Assembly: GCF_001642995.1 (NCBI RefSeq)
Contig: NZ_LOHS01000102.1
Coordinates: 23,998 to 87,997 of the forward strand
Direction: 5' to 3'
DNA length: 64,000 bases
Source: Streptomyces jeddahensis
Lineage (GTDB): Bacteria > Actinomycetota > Actinomycetes > Streptomycetales > Streptomycetaceae
The first letter of the stretch is position 1. Every line of letters begins with the position of its first letter. Position numbers and translations under genes: made by a program. A model generated the notes under the pieces. It did not search any database, had not been told where the DNA came from, and was given only the letters and a program-made list of their open reading frames with translations. Positions 17,805-26,344 of the stretch are shown here, one piece after another.

Positions 17805-18532
17805 GGCTGCGTCTCCCGCGTCGTCCCGCCGAAGAACAAAGCTCCCATGTCGGGATCGGCAAGCAGTTCGGCGGCCCCGCTGGTATGCAGGACCCGTCCG
17901 CCTTCCAGCACGACGCCGTTGTCGGCCATGGACAGTCCGAAGCGCACGTTCTGCTCGACGATGAGCACGGTGACGCCCTGCTGGTTGAGCGCCTTCACCG
18001 AGCTGGCGAGCTGCCGGCACGCCTTGGGGTCCAGCCCCAGCGACGGCTCGTCCAGCAACACCACGCCGGGGTTGAGCATCAAAGCCCGGGCGAACTCCAC
18101 CGTGCGGCGCTGTCCGCCTGAGAGGGACGCGGCCCGGTCGTTGGCACGCTCGGCTATCAGAGGAAAGATCTGAGCGATCTCCTCGTAGCGGGCGCGGTTG
18201 CGCTCGCGCTGACGCCGGTTGACATAGGCGCCCAGTTGGACGTTCTCCCGAACGGTAAGGGTGGGGAACAGGCCGTGGTGCTGGGGCACCTGGACGACAC
18301 CGAGCCGCAGGATGGCGGCCGGGGTGAGTCCACCGATGTCCTGACTGCCGAGGAGTATCTGGCCTTTGCGCGGCCGCAACAGCCCGCTGCAGGTCTTGAG
18401 CACCGTCGACTTCCCGGCTCCGTTGGGTCCGACGATGCAGGTGATGCTGCCCTCGGCCACGGCGAAGTCGACGCCGCGCAGGATGTCACCGGCGCGGCCG
18501 TAACCGGCGACCAGACCCTTGAAAGTGATCAT
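17801..18532 (-). CDS. livF: LivF-type branched-chain amino acid / aromatic acid ABC ATPase
   Basis: A 243-residue ABC ATPase. Walker A GPNGAGKSTVLKT, signature LSGGQRRTVEFARALM and Walker B GVVLLDEPSLGLD are intact; the phrase VPQHHGLFPTLTV is the Q-loop region of LivF proteins. It pairs with the LivG domain in the preceding fused gene to drive a hydrophobic amino acid uptake (HAAT) type importer. Such importers also carry aromatic acids and urea. The ATG at 18532 overlaps the previous stop (ATGA). Confidence 0.92.
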   Translation of the reverse strand: MITFKGLVAGYGRAGDILRGVDFAVAEGSITCIVGPNGAGKSTVLKTCSGLLRPRKGQILLGSQDIGGLTPAAILRLGVVQVPQHHGLFPTLTVRENVQLGAYVNRRQRERNRARYEEIAQIFPLIAERANDRAASLSGGQRRTVEFARALMLNPGVVLLDEPSLGLDPKACRQLASSVKALNQQGVTVLIVEQNVRFGLSMADNGVVLEGGRVLHTSGAAELLADPDMGALFFGGTTRETQP

Positions 18533-20358
18533 GAAGTGGCTCCGGATGTTGCACCGTGGGCGGAATGGCCGCCGAGATAGGCGTCCAGGACCGCCGGGTT
18601 GCGTTCGATCTGCCCGGGCGCGCCGCTGGCCAGGACCCTGCCCTGCGCCAGGACATGGATGCGGTCGCACAACGACAGCACCATGGGCATGTTGTGTTCG
18701 ACGATGAGCACGGTCATGCCGCAGCCGTTCAGCTGCCGGATGATGGCGCTCAGGCGTTCCACCAGAGCGGGACTGATACCAGCCGCGGGCTCGTCCAGAA
18801 GCAGCAGCTGCGGCTCGAGCATCAGCGCCTGGGCGAGCTCGACGAGCTTTTGCTGCCCGTAGGAGAGCTGTCCTGCCGGATGGTCGGCATACGCGCCCAT
18901 CCCGACGAAGTCCAGCCACTCGCGGGCTCGTTTGGCCTCGCTGCCGCTGATGGCGCTGGCGCGCAGGCGGCCCAGAGAGAACGCGTCACTGGCAACCGCC
19001 AGGTTTTCCAGCGTCGTCAGGTGGGGGAAGACACGCGTGGCCTGGTAGGTGCGGGCGAGCCCCGCGTGGGCGCGCTGCCACCGGGCCAGAGTGTGAACCA
19101 TCCGTCCGGACAGCTGAATGGTGCCGGCATCCTGCCGCAGACTGCCGTCCAGGAGATTGAAGACGGTGGTCTTCCCGGATCCGTTCGGGCCGATCAATCC
19201 GGTGATGGAACCGCGTTCGACGGTGAACGAGCAGTCCTGGACCGCGTGCACACCGCCGAAGGACTTGCGCAGGCCGTCCACCGTGACGAGCGGCCGGGCC
19301 AAGGCGCCGTCGCCGGCAGAGGGACGAAGCCGCTCGCTCACGGATGCGGGCAGAGTGGCGGGAAGGTCCGGCAGCCGGCGCCCCGCGGTTGCCTGCGGTT
19401 CACCTCCGCGGATCCGGCGCCACCACTTCGCGCCTTCCACCAGCACGCCCTTGGGGAAGAACAGGACGACGGCGGCCAGCAGAGCACCGTAGATCACCAG
19501 ACGCCATGCGCCCGCGTCGGGGCCGCTGAGCTGCTGGTTGGTCAGCTGTGTCAGCGGTTCCAGGAGGAAGGCGCCGAGGACGGGGCCCCACAGGGTGCCC
19601 ACGCCGCCGAGGTGAGCGGCCAGCACGATCTGCATGGCGATGACGATGTCGAACATGGCCGCAGGCTCCAGGAAGGAGACGTAGTAGCCGTAGATCCCTC
19701 CGGCGATCCCGATCGGGAAGGCGCTGGCCGCGAAGGCCAGCATCTTGTAGCGGTCTGCCCGCACGCCGACGCCTTCGGCCTTCGACTCGTCGTCGTGGAT
19801 CGCCAGCAGGCCGATGCCAAGCTTGGAGCGGCGTATGGCCCACGAGCCCCACACCGTCACAGCGAGCAGGACGAGCAAGGAGTAGTAGAACGGCCAGTTG
19901 TGGACGTCCCGGTCCCAGGTGGGCAGAGGCAGCGGAAGGCCGTGGTTGCCTCCGGTCAGCCCCGTCCAGTTGGAAGCCAGCAGACCGGTCAGTTCCAGGA
20001 AGGCGAAGCTGACGATGACGAAGGCGATGCCCCGTGTGCGGCGGCCGGTGAGGGCCAGGACCACGGCGAAGAAGGCGGCGACGACGCCGCCCACGGGAGC
20101 GGCGAGGAAGGGAGAGATGTCCAGGTGGATGGCCAGGAGCGCGGAGGTGTAGGCACCGATGCCCAAGAAGGCGCTCTGGCCCAGCGAGATGTAGCCGGTG
20201 TACCCAGAGATGATGTTCCATCCCGAGGCCATGATGGCCATCAGGAACGCCATGATGGCCATGTTCTGGTAGTAGGCGTTGTCCGAGAGAACCGGGAACA
20301 GCAGCAGGAGGGCCGCCGCAGCGCCGATGACGCTGCGCCGTACGTGCGTGGTGGTCAT
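18529..20358 (-). CDS. fused LivM permease - LivG ATPase
   Basis: A 609-residue protein joining two Liv importer subunits. Residues ~1-330 are a LivM permease with about nine hydrophobic helices and GWNIISGYTGYISLGQSAFL, the LivM signature. After a linker rich in Pro/Ala (ATLPASVSERLRPS), residues ~360-609 are a LivG ATPase with GPNGSGKTTVFNLLDG, LSYGQQKLVELAQALM and LLLLDEPAAGISP. ATG 20358 overlaps the livH stop (ATGA). LivM-LivG fusions exist in actinobacteria and some proteobacteria but are less common than separate genes. The longer frame to 21081 lies across livH and is rejected. Confidence 0.92.
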   Translation of the reverse strand: MTTTHVRRSVIGAAAALLLLFPVLSDNAYYQNMAIMAFLMAIMASGWNIISGYTGYISLGQSAFLGIGAYTSALLAIHLDISPFLAAPVGGVVAAFFAVVLALTGRRTRGIAFVIVSFAFLELTGLLASNWTGLTGGNHGLPLPLPTWDRDVHNWPFYYSLLVLLAVTVWGSWAIRRSKLGIGLLAIHDDESKAEGVGVRADRYKMLAFAASAFPIGIAGGIYGYYVSFLEPAAMFDIVIAMQIVLAAHLGGVGTLWGPVLGAFLLEPLTQLTNQQLSGPDAGAWRLVIYGALLAAVVLFFPKGVLVEGAKWWRRIRGGEPQATAGRRLPDLPATLPASVSERLRPSAGDGALARPLVTVDGLRKSFGGVHAVQDCSFTVERGSITGLIGPNGSGKTTVFNLLDGSLRQDAGTIQLSGRMVHTLARWQRAHAGLARTYQATRVFPHLTTLENLAVASDAFSLGRLRASAISGSEAKRAREWLDFVGMGAYADHPAGQLSYGQQKLVELAQALMLEPQLLLLDEPAAGISPALVERLSAIIRQLNGCGMTVLIVEHNMPMVLSLCDRIHVLAQGRVLASGAPGQIERNPAVLDAYLGGHSAHGATSGATS

Positions 20359-21239
20359 GCGCGGCTCATGTCCTCTCGCAGGCGGATGCCCATCAGGCCC
20401 TGCGGGCGGGCCAGCAGCACCAGGATGATCACGAGGTACGGGACGGCGGTGGCCCAGTCGGGCGCTATGTAGGCCGCCGTGAGCGACTCCGCCAGAGCGA
20501 TGAGGACTGCTCCGAGGACGCTGCCGGGCAGACTGCCCATCCCGCCGAGCACGATGATGCTGAGCATGAGTCCGATCCAGTGGTCGGTGGAGCTCGGCGT
20601 GAACGGGTAGAGAACGCTGAGCAGTGCACCGCCGGCGCCTGCGGCTGCGACACCGAGCGCGAAGGCGGCGGCCCGCACTTTGCGCACCTCGATGCCGATC
20701 AGCCGGGCACCGTCCGAGCTCGACGCGGCGGCCTGCACCGACTGTCCGAGCCAGGTGTACCGCAGCAGCGCGTACAGCCCTGCCAGGATGGCCACCGCCA
20801 CCAGGCAGGCGTAGAGCTGCGCCTGGGGAAAGTGCAGACTGCCCAGGGTGAATGACCTGTTGGCGTACGCCGGTGTCACCGCATGCTGGTCGTTGCCCCA
20901 CAGCAGGGCCATGATCCCCTTGGTGATGAGGGCCAGGCCGAAGGTGGTGACCAGAGCCATGGCCGGATCGGTTGTGCGGGCACGCTCGATGAACAGGTAG
21001 TACGTCGCCCATCCGACGACGTACATCGACGGTGCGGTGACGAGCACCAGCAGCAGGGGATCGAGATCGACGGCCTTCCACAGGGAGTAGGTGAGGTAGG
21101 CGCTCAGTATGAGCATGGCGCCTTGCGCGAGGTTGACCACCTTCATGACCCCGAAGACCAGGTTCATGCCGGAGGCCACCAGCGAATAGACGCCGCCGAC
21201 CAGCACGCCGAACACCAGAGTCTGAACCAGCTCAGTCAC
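20355..21239 (-). CDS. livH: LivH-type ABC permease
   Basis: A 294-residue membrane permease. The opening VFGVLVGGVYSLVASGMNLVFG and the motif NLAQGAMLILSAYL are typical LivH sequence; about eight hydrophobic helices follow, ending LLARPQGLMGIRLRED. It forms the channel with LivM. The start is GTG 21239 with GAAGGGGA upstream. It follows livK with a 48-base gap. Confidence 0.92.
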   Translation of the reverse strand: MTELVQTLVFGVLVGGVYSLVASGMNLVFGVMKVVNLAQGAMLILSAYLTYSLWKAVDLDPLLLVLVTAPSMYVVGWATYYLFIERARTTDPAMALVTTFGLALITKGIMALLWGNDQHAVTPAYANRSFTLGSLHFPQAQLYACLVAVAILAGLYALLRYTWLGQSVQAAASSSDGARLIGIEVRKVRAAAFALGVAAAGAGGALLSVLYPFTPSSTDHWIGLMLSIIVLGGMGSLPGSVLGAVLIALAESLTAAYIAPDWATAVPYLVIILVLLARPQGLMGIRLREDMSRA

Positions 21240-21287
21240 AGCATCCCCTTCGGTTGCGAGATGCGTTCGTCCGCTGTGGATGCCGGC

Positions 21288-22508
21288 TCACGACGACCAC
21301 TCCGGCTTGGGGTTGACGAACTGCCGGGTGGTCTTCTGCTCGGCGGGAGCGACGATCTCGAAGGCGCCGTTCTGCCACTGCGCCAGCAGCAGGTCGCCGT
21401 CCGGCACGCCGCGTTTGTCCCAGCGCAGCGGTCCCACGATGGTGCTGACGGTATGGGTGTGCAGCCAGTCAGCCAGCTTGTCCTGGTCGAGGCTGCCGAC
21501 AGCGGTCACGGCCGCCTCCAGCACCTGGCCCGCGGTGTAGGCGTTGGCGGAGTCCTCCGTGGGCGGCGTGCCGAACTTGTTCGTGTACGCCCGGACGAAC
21601 TCGGCGTTACCCGCATGGTTTGCTTCGGGACTCCAGGCCACCGAGGTGAGGATGCCCTCGGTATTGCGGGCACCCACGGCCTTGGGGTAGGTCTCGACCA
21701 GACTGGGGCTGTTCGTCTGGAACAGCAGGGAAGGGCTGAACTGCTGTTTCTGGAAAGCCTTGACCAAGCCGGCGCCGTCGGCGCCGACAGCGCCGTGGAC
21801 CACCAGATCCGGCTTTGTGCTCGCGATGCCGTTTGCGATCGTGTCGAAGTTCACCGTCTCCGGTGCGTACTTCTCGCTGTAGACGGTCTTCACGCCGAGT
21901 TCGGAGAGCTGTTCACGGAAGGCAGCGATGGCGACGTCGGTGTTGGGATCGTCCTGCGTGGGGTACGCCGCCGTCTTCGGACGGTCCTTCTCCGGCAGTG
22001 ACGTGATCCAGGAGACGAACTGCTCCGGCATGTCGACGGACGTGCTGGGCTGCGCGAAAAACAGGTAGTCGAAGCCGCGCTCGAAGATCTCCGTTGCCCC
22101 GCCGGACGGCTCGACGTAGAGCATCTTGTTCCGCTCGGCGACCGCGGACGCTGGAAGGTTGAGCTTTGAGGAGAAGGTCCCGAGCAGCAGATCCACACGG
22201 TCCTGGCCGATCAGCCGGTTGTAGTTGGTGATGACGGTGTTCTGGTCGAAACCGTCGTCGAGGACCTTCAGTTCGACCATCCGCTTGAGCAGACCCCCCT
22301 TCTTGTTCAGCTGGGCGAGCCAGAGCTTGTAGCCCTGATAAGCGGGCTTGGAGGAGTCGGCGACCGGTCCGGACAGCGGCAGAGAGGCGCCGATCAGGAC
22401 CGTGTCGTTGCCCGCGCCTGTTCCTGTTCCGCACGCACTTGCGGCGACAAGCGCGGCCACCGCTCCGAAGAGTGCCGTGCGTCGCCCGCCGCGGCTGTAC
22501 CTGAGCAT
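21288..22508 (-). CDS. LivK-type substrate-binding lipoprotein
   Basis: A 406-residue periplasmic-binding-protein type 1 lipoprotein. Lipobox SAC near residue 26 after an Arg-rich N-terminus; IGASLPLSGPVAD and YQGYKLWLAQLNKKGGLL are the family opening; DPNTDVAIAAFREQL and GQVLEAAVTAVG lie in the second lobe. It should present the ligand (branched-chain, aromatic or other acid) to the LivH/LivM channel. ATG 22508 has GAGGTGAG. It is the first gene of the operon after the regulator, with an operator at 22729-22746 about 220 bases upstream. Confidence 0.92.
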   Translation of the reverse strand: MLRYSRGGRRTALFGAVAALVAASACGTGTGAGNDTVLIGASLPLSGPVADSSKPAYQGYKLWLAQLNKKGGLLKRMVELKVLDDGFDQNTVITNYNRLIGQDRVDLLLGTFSSKLNLPASAVAERNKMLYVEPSGGATEIFERGFDYLFFAQPSTSVDMPEQFVSWITSLPEKDRPKTAAYPTQDDPNTDVAIAAFREQLSELGVKTVYSEKYAPETVNFDTIANGIASTKPDLVVHGAVGADGAGLVKAFQKQQFSPSLLFQTNSPSLVETYPKAVGARNTEGILTSVAWSPEANHAGNAEFVRAYTNKFGTPPTEDSANAYTAGQVLEAAVTAVGSLDQDKLADWLHTHTVSTIVGPLRWDKRGVPDGDLLLAQWQNGAFEIVAPAEQKTTRQFVNPKPEWSS

Positions 22509-22728
22509 GACTCACCTCAAGTCGGTGATCGTGATTGCGAGTGAAGAGGACCGAGCCCCAACACCTCCGCTGCCGGCCCTTTTCGGCGTGGTGGCGATGT
22601 TGTTCCTGCCCCCTGTGGCGGGTGCAGGCGGTTCGGGCACGCGTGTCCGGATACGCAGGGATCAACTGCCGCCGCTGCGGTGACAGCGGCCCCAGTCGGC
22701 TGTGTGGCATGCCCCACAGCAGTTCATA

Positions 22729-22746
22729 TTCAATGTATACATTGAA
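22729..22746. promoter_or_regulatory. GntR operator 1, perfect 18-bp palindrome
   Basis: TTCAATGTATACATTGAA is its own reverse complement. It lies in the 302-base gap between the GntR gene stop (22811) and livK (22508), upstream of the catabolic operon. The core ATGTATACAT is repeated at the promoter of the GntR gene. The length and symmetry suit a FadR-type GntR dimer. Confidence 0.75.
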
Positions 22747-22810
22747 GGCAATCGGGGGGACAAGGCGTCGGCGCGAGGATTCTGCGCGCGTGATTCAGGT
22801 GCTGTGCAGG

Positions 22811-23497
22811 TCAGTCGCCTGATGCGAGATTGCGGCTGTAGGTGATCGAGGCCTCGCGGGCGTGGTCGGCCGCCGCACATGCGGCGGCCTCCGGATCGCC
22901 CTCGCTGATGGCTCGCACGATCATCGCGTGATGCACGGCGTTCAGCCGGGTGCGCCGGCTGATGTTGCTGCGGCTGACGATGGAGAAGCGCGCCCAGATG
23001 CGCTCAAGAGCATCCTCCAGCAGCGGATTGCCCGAGAGGCGGGCCAGCATCATGTGGAAGTCGAGGTTGGCTTTCCAGGTTCCTTCCACGTCCCCGGCAG
23101 CCCCGCGCTCCTCGACATGGCGGCCGGCTGCCTCGAACTGCCGCATCTGTGCGGGAGAAAGGTGCCCATCGCGCTGAGCGGTGGCCGCCAGCCGGGCAGC
23201 CAGTGCTTCCAGGGCTCCTTGGAGATCGGTCGCGTGACGCATGTCCTCTTCGGACAGGGAGCTGACGACCACGCCGCGCCCCGTGGAGGCGACGAGGCCG
23301 TCGCTCTGCAGACGGCGCAGTGCCTCACGTACCGGGGTGCGGCTCATGCCCAGGTCCTCGCAGATGCCAAGCTCGGTGAGCCTGTCTCCGGGGTTGTAGC
23401 GGCCGGCGATGAGCCGCTCGCGGAGCCTGCGGTAGGCGAGCTCGGCCTGGTTATGCATCCCGGGGCGCTCGTGGGGGCGGTCTGTGGGCGACGCCAT
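22811..23497 (-). CDS. GntR family (FadR/FCD) transcriptional regulator
   Basis: A 228-residue regulator. Residues ~16-80 are the winged helix: YRRLRERLIAGRYNPGDRL, then ELGICEDLGMSRTPVREALR with the classic S-R-T-P-V-R-E-A-L recognition helix. Residues ~95-225 are the FCD domain with the metal/ligand-binding Asp and His residues in NLDFHMMLARLSGN, LNAVHHAMIVRAI and AAADHARE. It should control the downstream operon in response to an acid substrate or intermediate. ATG 23497 lacks a clear ribosome site; operator 2 lies immediately upstream, so the mRNA may be leaderless or translation may start at ATG 23458. Confidence 0.93.
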   Translation of the reverse strand: MASPTDRPHERPGMHNQAELAYRRLRERLIAGRYNPGDRLTELGICEDLGMSRTPVREALRRLQSDGLVASTGRGVVVSSLSEEDMRHATDLQGALEALAARLAATAQRDGHLSPAQMRQFEAAGRHVEERGAAGDVEGTWKANLDFHMMLARLSGNPLLEDALERIWARFSIVSRSNISRRTRLNAVHHAMIVRAISEGDPEAAACAAADHAREASITYSRNLASGD

Positions 23498-23498
23498 A

Positions 23499-23516
23499 CG
23501 TTATGTATACATTGAG
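23499..23516. promoter_or_regulatory. GntR operator 2, overlapping the regulator's own promoter
   Basis: The core ATGTATACAT (23503-23512) is a perfect palindrome, and ATGTATACATTGA is identical to the right part of the operator at 22729-22746. It ends two bases before the GntR start codon, so binding would block transcription or translation initiation, indicating autorepression. Confidence 0.7.
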
Positions 23517-23968
23517 TGCAGGATGTGCGGCAACAGGCGCTCGGCGCCACGACCGCCCTACCGTACCTCTTTGGCTCGCGCGAGGAACGGCCGCGCTCGG
23601 CGACCATCCTGTCCTGCCAGGGCCTGTCCCGGGCAACCGTATGCACCAGCGCTGCCGTCCGGCGCCGCGGGAAGGCCCGGGCCATGATCGGCGCTTGGGC
23701 TTGCGAGACGATGCCCGGCCCCGGACACCGTCCACGCGGCCCGGGGGGGCACAGGGCGGCCACGGCCCTGACGGACAGGCCGACACCCGTCCGGGCCTTG
23801 CGGCACATGCGCCCAGCGGATGACCAGCGAGCGGTGCATCCGCTGCGCACAAGGCAAGGCCGTCAAGCAAGCTCTGGGGCCCTGCCCCCTGGGCCACCGG
23901 CCGTCTCCCACGTCTTGCCGGTCCTCAACTGCCAGTCCGGGTACTTCTCGACGAGCCGCGCGCCTCTC
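23517..23968. other. intergenic region, no gene recognised
   Basis: About 450 bases between the GntR gene and the end of the bkd operon. Several overlapping open frames occur on both strands, but their translations look like random high-GC sequence. It must hold the GntR promoter and the bkd terminator; I cannot place either with confidence. Confidence 0.45.
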
Positions 23969-25330
23969 CTAGACATCGGCCAGCAGGGTCGCCGGGCGCT
24001 CGATGCAGTCGGCGATGTAGCGAAGGAAGCCTCCTGCAACTCCGCCGTCGCACACCCGGTGGTCGAAACTCAGCGACAGCTGGGTGACCTTGCGCAGGAC
24101 CAGCGCGCCGTCAGCGGCCCAGGGCTTGTCGATGATGCGGCCGACGCCGAGGATGCCGGCCTCGGGGTGGTTGATGACGGGGGTGGAGCCGTCCACCCCG
24201 AAGACGCCGTAATTGTTGAGGGTGAACGTTCCGCCGGTGAGCGCCTCGGGCGGCAGCTGGCCGGAGCGGGCCAGAGCGGTCAGACGGGCCAGCTCCGCGG
24301 CGATCTGAGTAGTGGTCATGCGGTGTGCGTCACGCACGACGGGAACCACCAGACCCCGCTCGGTCTGCGCGGCGAAGCCCAGGTTGACATGGGAGTACCG
24401 CACGATCTCGTTGCGGTCGGTGTCCACCGTGGAGTTCAGCTCGGGGAAGCGCCGCAGGCCCGCGACGCAGATACGGGCCAGCACGGCCAGCAGCCCGATG
24501 CGAGCGTCCGGGCGAGCCGCCTGGAAGGCGTTCTTCGCCTCCAGCAGGCCGGTGGCGTCCACGTCTACCCAGGTGGTGGCGTCGGGTATCTCCGTACGGC
24601 TGCGGGAGAGCTTCTCGGCCACCGCGCGGCGCAGCCCGCGCAGCGGTATGCGCTCGGCGGAGCCCGTCTCCGGCCGGACGGGAGCGGCTGGTGCGGACAC
24701 CGTGCCCGCCGCGGCGATAACCCGCTCCACGTCCCGGCGCTGGATGATGCCGTGTGGTCCGCTGGGCGAGAGCGCGGCGAGGTCCACGCCGTGCTCGCGG
24801 GCCAGTCTGCGCACCAAGGGCGAGATCACGCGCGGGGCCGTCCTTGCCCGGCTCGCCGGCTCGGCGCTCCCGGAGGCGGGCGGTGCCGGGGCAGCGGTGC
24901 GATGAGTGCTCGCGGGAGCCCGCTTCGCGCCGGTACGGCGCCGCCGACGCGAGGCGGGGGCGTGGCCGGTGCCGTAGCCGATCAGGACGTTGCCGGAGCC
25001 GGCCCTCTCCTCCTCGCGGTAGCGGGCCGCCGCCGGGCCCTCGGCGACAGGCCCCGCGGGGGGCACCGGAGCGGTCTGCGGCGTGCCGACGGAGATGAGC
25101 GGGCGGCCCACCTCGACCGAGGTTCCGGCATCGGTGTGCAGTTTCAGCACCGTGCCCGCGTAGGGCACCGGCACCTCCACGGTGGCCTTGGCCGTCTCCA
25201 CCTCCACGACGATCTGATCGATCTCGACGGTGTCGCCAACGGCGACCTTCCACTCGATGATCTCGGCCTCGGTGAGTCCCTCGCCGAGGTCGGGGAGGCG
25301 GAACAGCCGCTCAGTCGGCTCGCTGGTCAT
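23969..25330 (-). CDS. bkdC: branched-chain alpha-keto acid dehydrogenase E2 (dihydrolipoamide acyltransferase)
   Basis: A 453-residue E2 core. Lipoyl domain at ~8-85 with the modified lysine at residue 48 in VEVETAKATVEV; a basic, Ala/Pro-rich linker; an E3/E1-binding domain (VISPLVRRLAREHGVDLAAL); and a C-terminal acyltransferase domain with the catalytic H-x-x-x-D-G motif in FDHRVCDGGVAG. It transfers the acyl group from E1 to CoA, making isobutyryl-, isovaleryl- or 2-methylbutyryl-CoA, starters for branched fatty acids and polyketides. ATG 25330 overlaps the bkdB stop (ATGA). No E3 gene is in the window. Confidence 0.93.
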   Translation of the reverse strand: MTSEPTERLFRLPDLGEGLTEAEIIEWKVAVGDTVEIDQIVVEVETAKATVEVPVPYAGTVLKLHTDAGTSVEVGRPLISVGTPQTAPVPPAGPVAEGPAAARYREEERAGSGNVLIGYGTGHAPASRRRRRTGAKRAPASTHRTAAPAPPASGSAEPASRARTAPRVISPLVRRLAREHGVDLAALSPSGPHGIIQRRDVERVIAAAGTVSAPAAPVRPETGSAERIPLRGLRRAVAEKLSRSRTEIPDATTWVDVDATGLLEAKNAFQAARPDARIGLLAVLARICVAGLRRFPELNSTVDTDRNEIVRYSHVNLGFAAQTERGLVVPVVRDAHRMTTTQIAAELARLTALARSGQLPPEALTGGTFTLNNYGVFGVDGSTPVINHPEAGILGVGRIIDKPWAADGALVLRKVTQLSLSFDHRVCDGGVAGGFLRYIADCIERPATLLADV

Positions 25331-26343
25331 GACGCCTCCTGGGCCAGGTGCAGAACGTCGGGCTCGTCGTCGAACTGGAGGCGGTCGACCGCGTCGAGGA
25401 CGCGGTCGACCCCGGGCAGGTGGGCGTGCTCCAGCTTGGGCGGGGGATAGGGGATGTCGAATCCCGTGACCCTCAGTACGGGTGCGGCCAGCGAGTGGAA
25501 GCAGCGCTCCTGCACCCGGGCGGCGATCTCCGCCGCGACCCCGGCGAATCCCTGGGCCTCCTGGATCACCACACAGCGGCCGGTCCGGCGCACCGAGTCG
25601 GTCACAGTCGCGTCGTCGAAGGGGACCAGCGTCCGCAGGTCGACGACCTCCAGCGCGATGCCGTCCTGCGCCGCGACCTCGGCCGCCTGGAGCGCCACCG
25701 GCACGCTGGGGCCGTAGGCGACCAAGGTCGCGTCGCGTCCCTCGCGCCGCGCCACCGCCTGCCCGAATGGCCGCGCCCCGCGGGCGTCGAGGGCGGCTTC
25801 CTCTTTCGACCAGTACAGCCGCTTGGGCTCCATGAAGACCACCGGGTCGGGGTCGGCGATTGCGTCGCGCAGCAGCCAGTAGGCGTCCTCGACCGTCGCC
25901 GGGGTGACGACCTTCAGACCGGGTGTGTGCGCGTAGTACGCCTCGCTGGAGTCGCAGTGGTGCTCAACTCCCCCGATGCCGCCCGCGTAGGGGATGCGGA
26001 TCACCAGCGGCAGGGACAGGCGTCCGCGCGTCCGGTTGCGCAGCTTGGCGACGTGCGAGGCGATCTGCTCGAACGCCGGGTAGGCGAAGGCGTCGAACTG
26101 CATCTCGACCACGGGGCGGAAGCCGCCCATCGCCATGCCGACGGCCAGACCGACGATGCCGGACTCGGCGAGCGGGGTGTCGAAACACCGCTCCTCACCG
26201 AACTCCTTGGTCAGCCCGTCGGTGATCCGGAAGACGCCTCCCAGGGGGCCGACGTCCTCACCGAAGACCAGCACTCGCTCGTCCTCGCGCAGCGCGTCGC
26301 GCAGCGCCGTGTTCAGAGCCTGCGCCATTGTGACCGCGGTCAT
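25327..26343 (-). CDS. bkdB: branched-chain alpha-keto acid dehydrogenase E1 beta
   Basis: A 338-residue E1-beta subunit. VFGEDVGPLGGVFRITDGL, DTPLAESGIVGLAVGMAMGG and YAGGIGGVEHHCDSSEAYY are diagnostic of the family and line the thiamine diphosphate site; the C-terminal transketolase domain ends with GFDIPYPPPKLEHAHLPG. It forms an alpha2-beta2 tetramer with the upstream alpha subunit. The start ATG 26343 has AGGAGG and is one base from the bkdA stop. Confidence 0.94.
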   Translation of the reverse strand: MTAVTMAQALNTALRDALREDERVLVFGEDVGPLGGVFRITDGLTKEFGEERCFDTPLAESGIVGLAVGMAMGGFRPVVEMQFDAFAYPAFEQIASHVAKLRNRTRGRLSLPLVIRIPYAGGIGGVEHHCDSSEAYYAHTPGLKVVTPATVEDAYWLLRDAIADPDPVVFMEPKRLYWSKEEAALDARGARPFGQAVARREGRDATLVAYGPSVPVALQAAEVAAQDGIALEVVDLRTLVPFDDATVTDSVRRTGRCVVIQEAQGFAGVAAEIAARVQERCFHSLAAPVLRVTGFDIPYPPPKLEHAHLPGVDRVLDAVDRLQFDDEPDVLHLAQEAS

Positions 26344-26344
26344 G

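Noticed and set aside
23558..23911. A 117-codon minus-strand ORF between the GntR and E2 genes
   Set aside because: Composition is random-looking with no motif, it overlaps several equally long frames, and there is no ribosome binding site.
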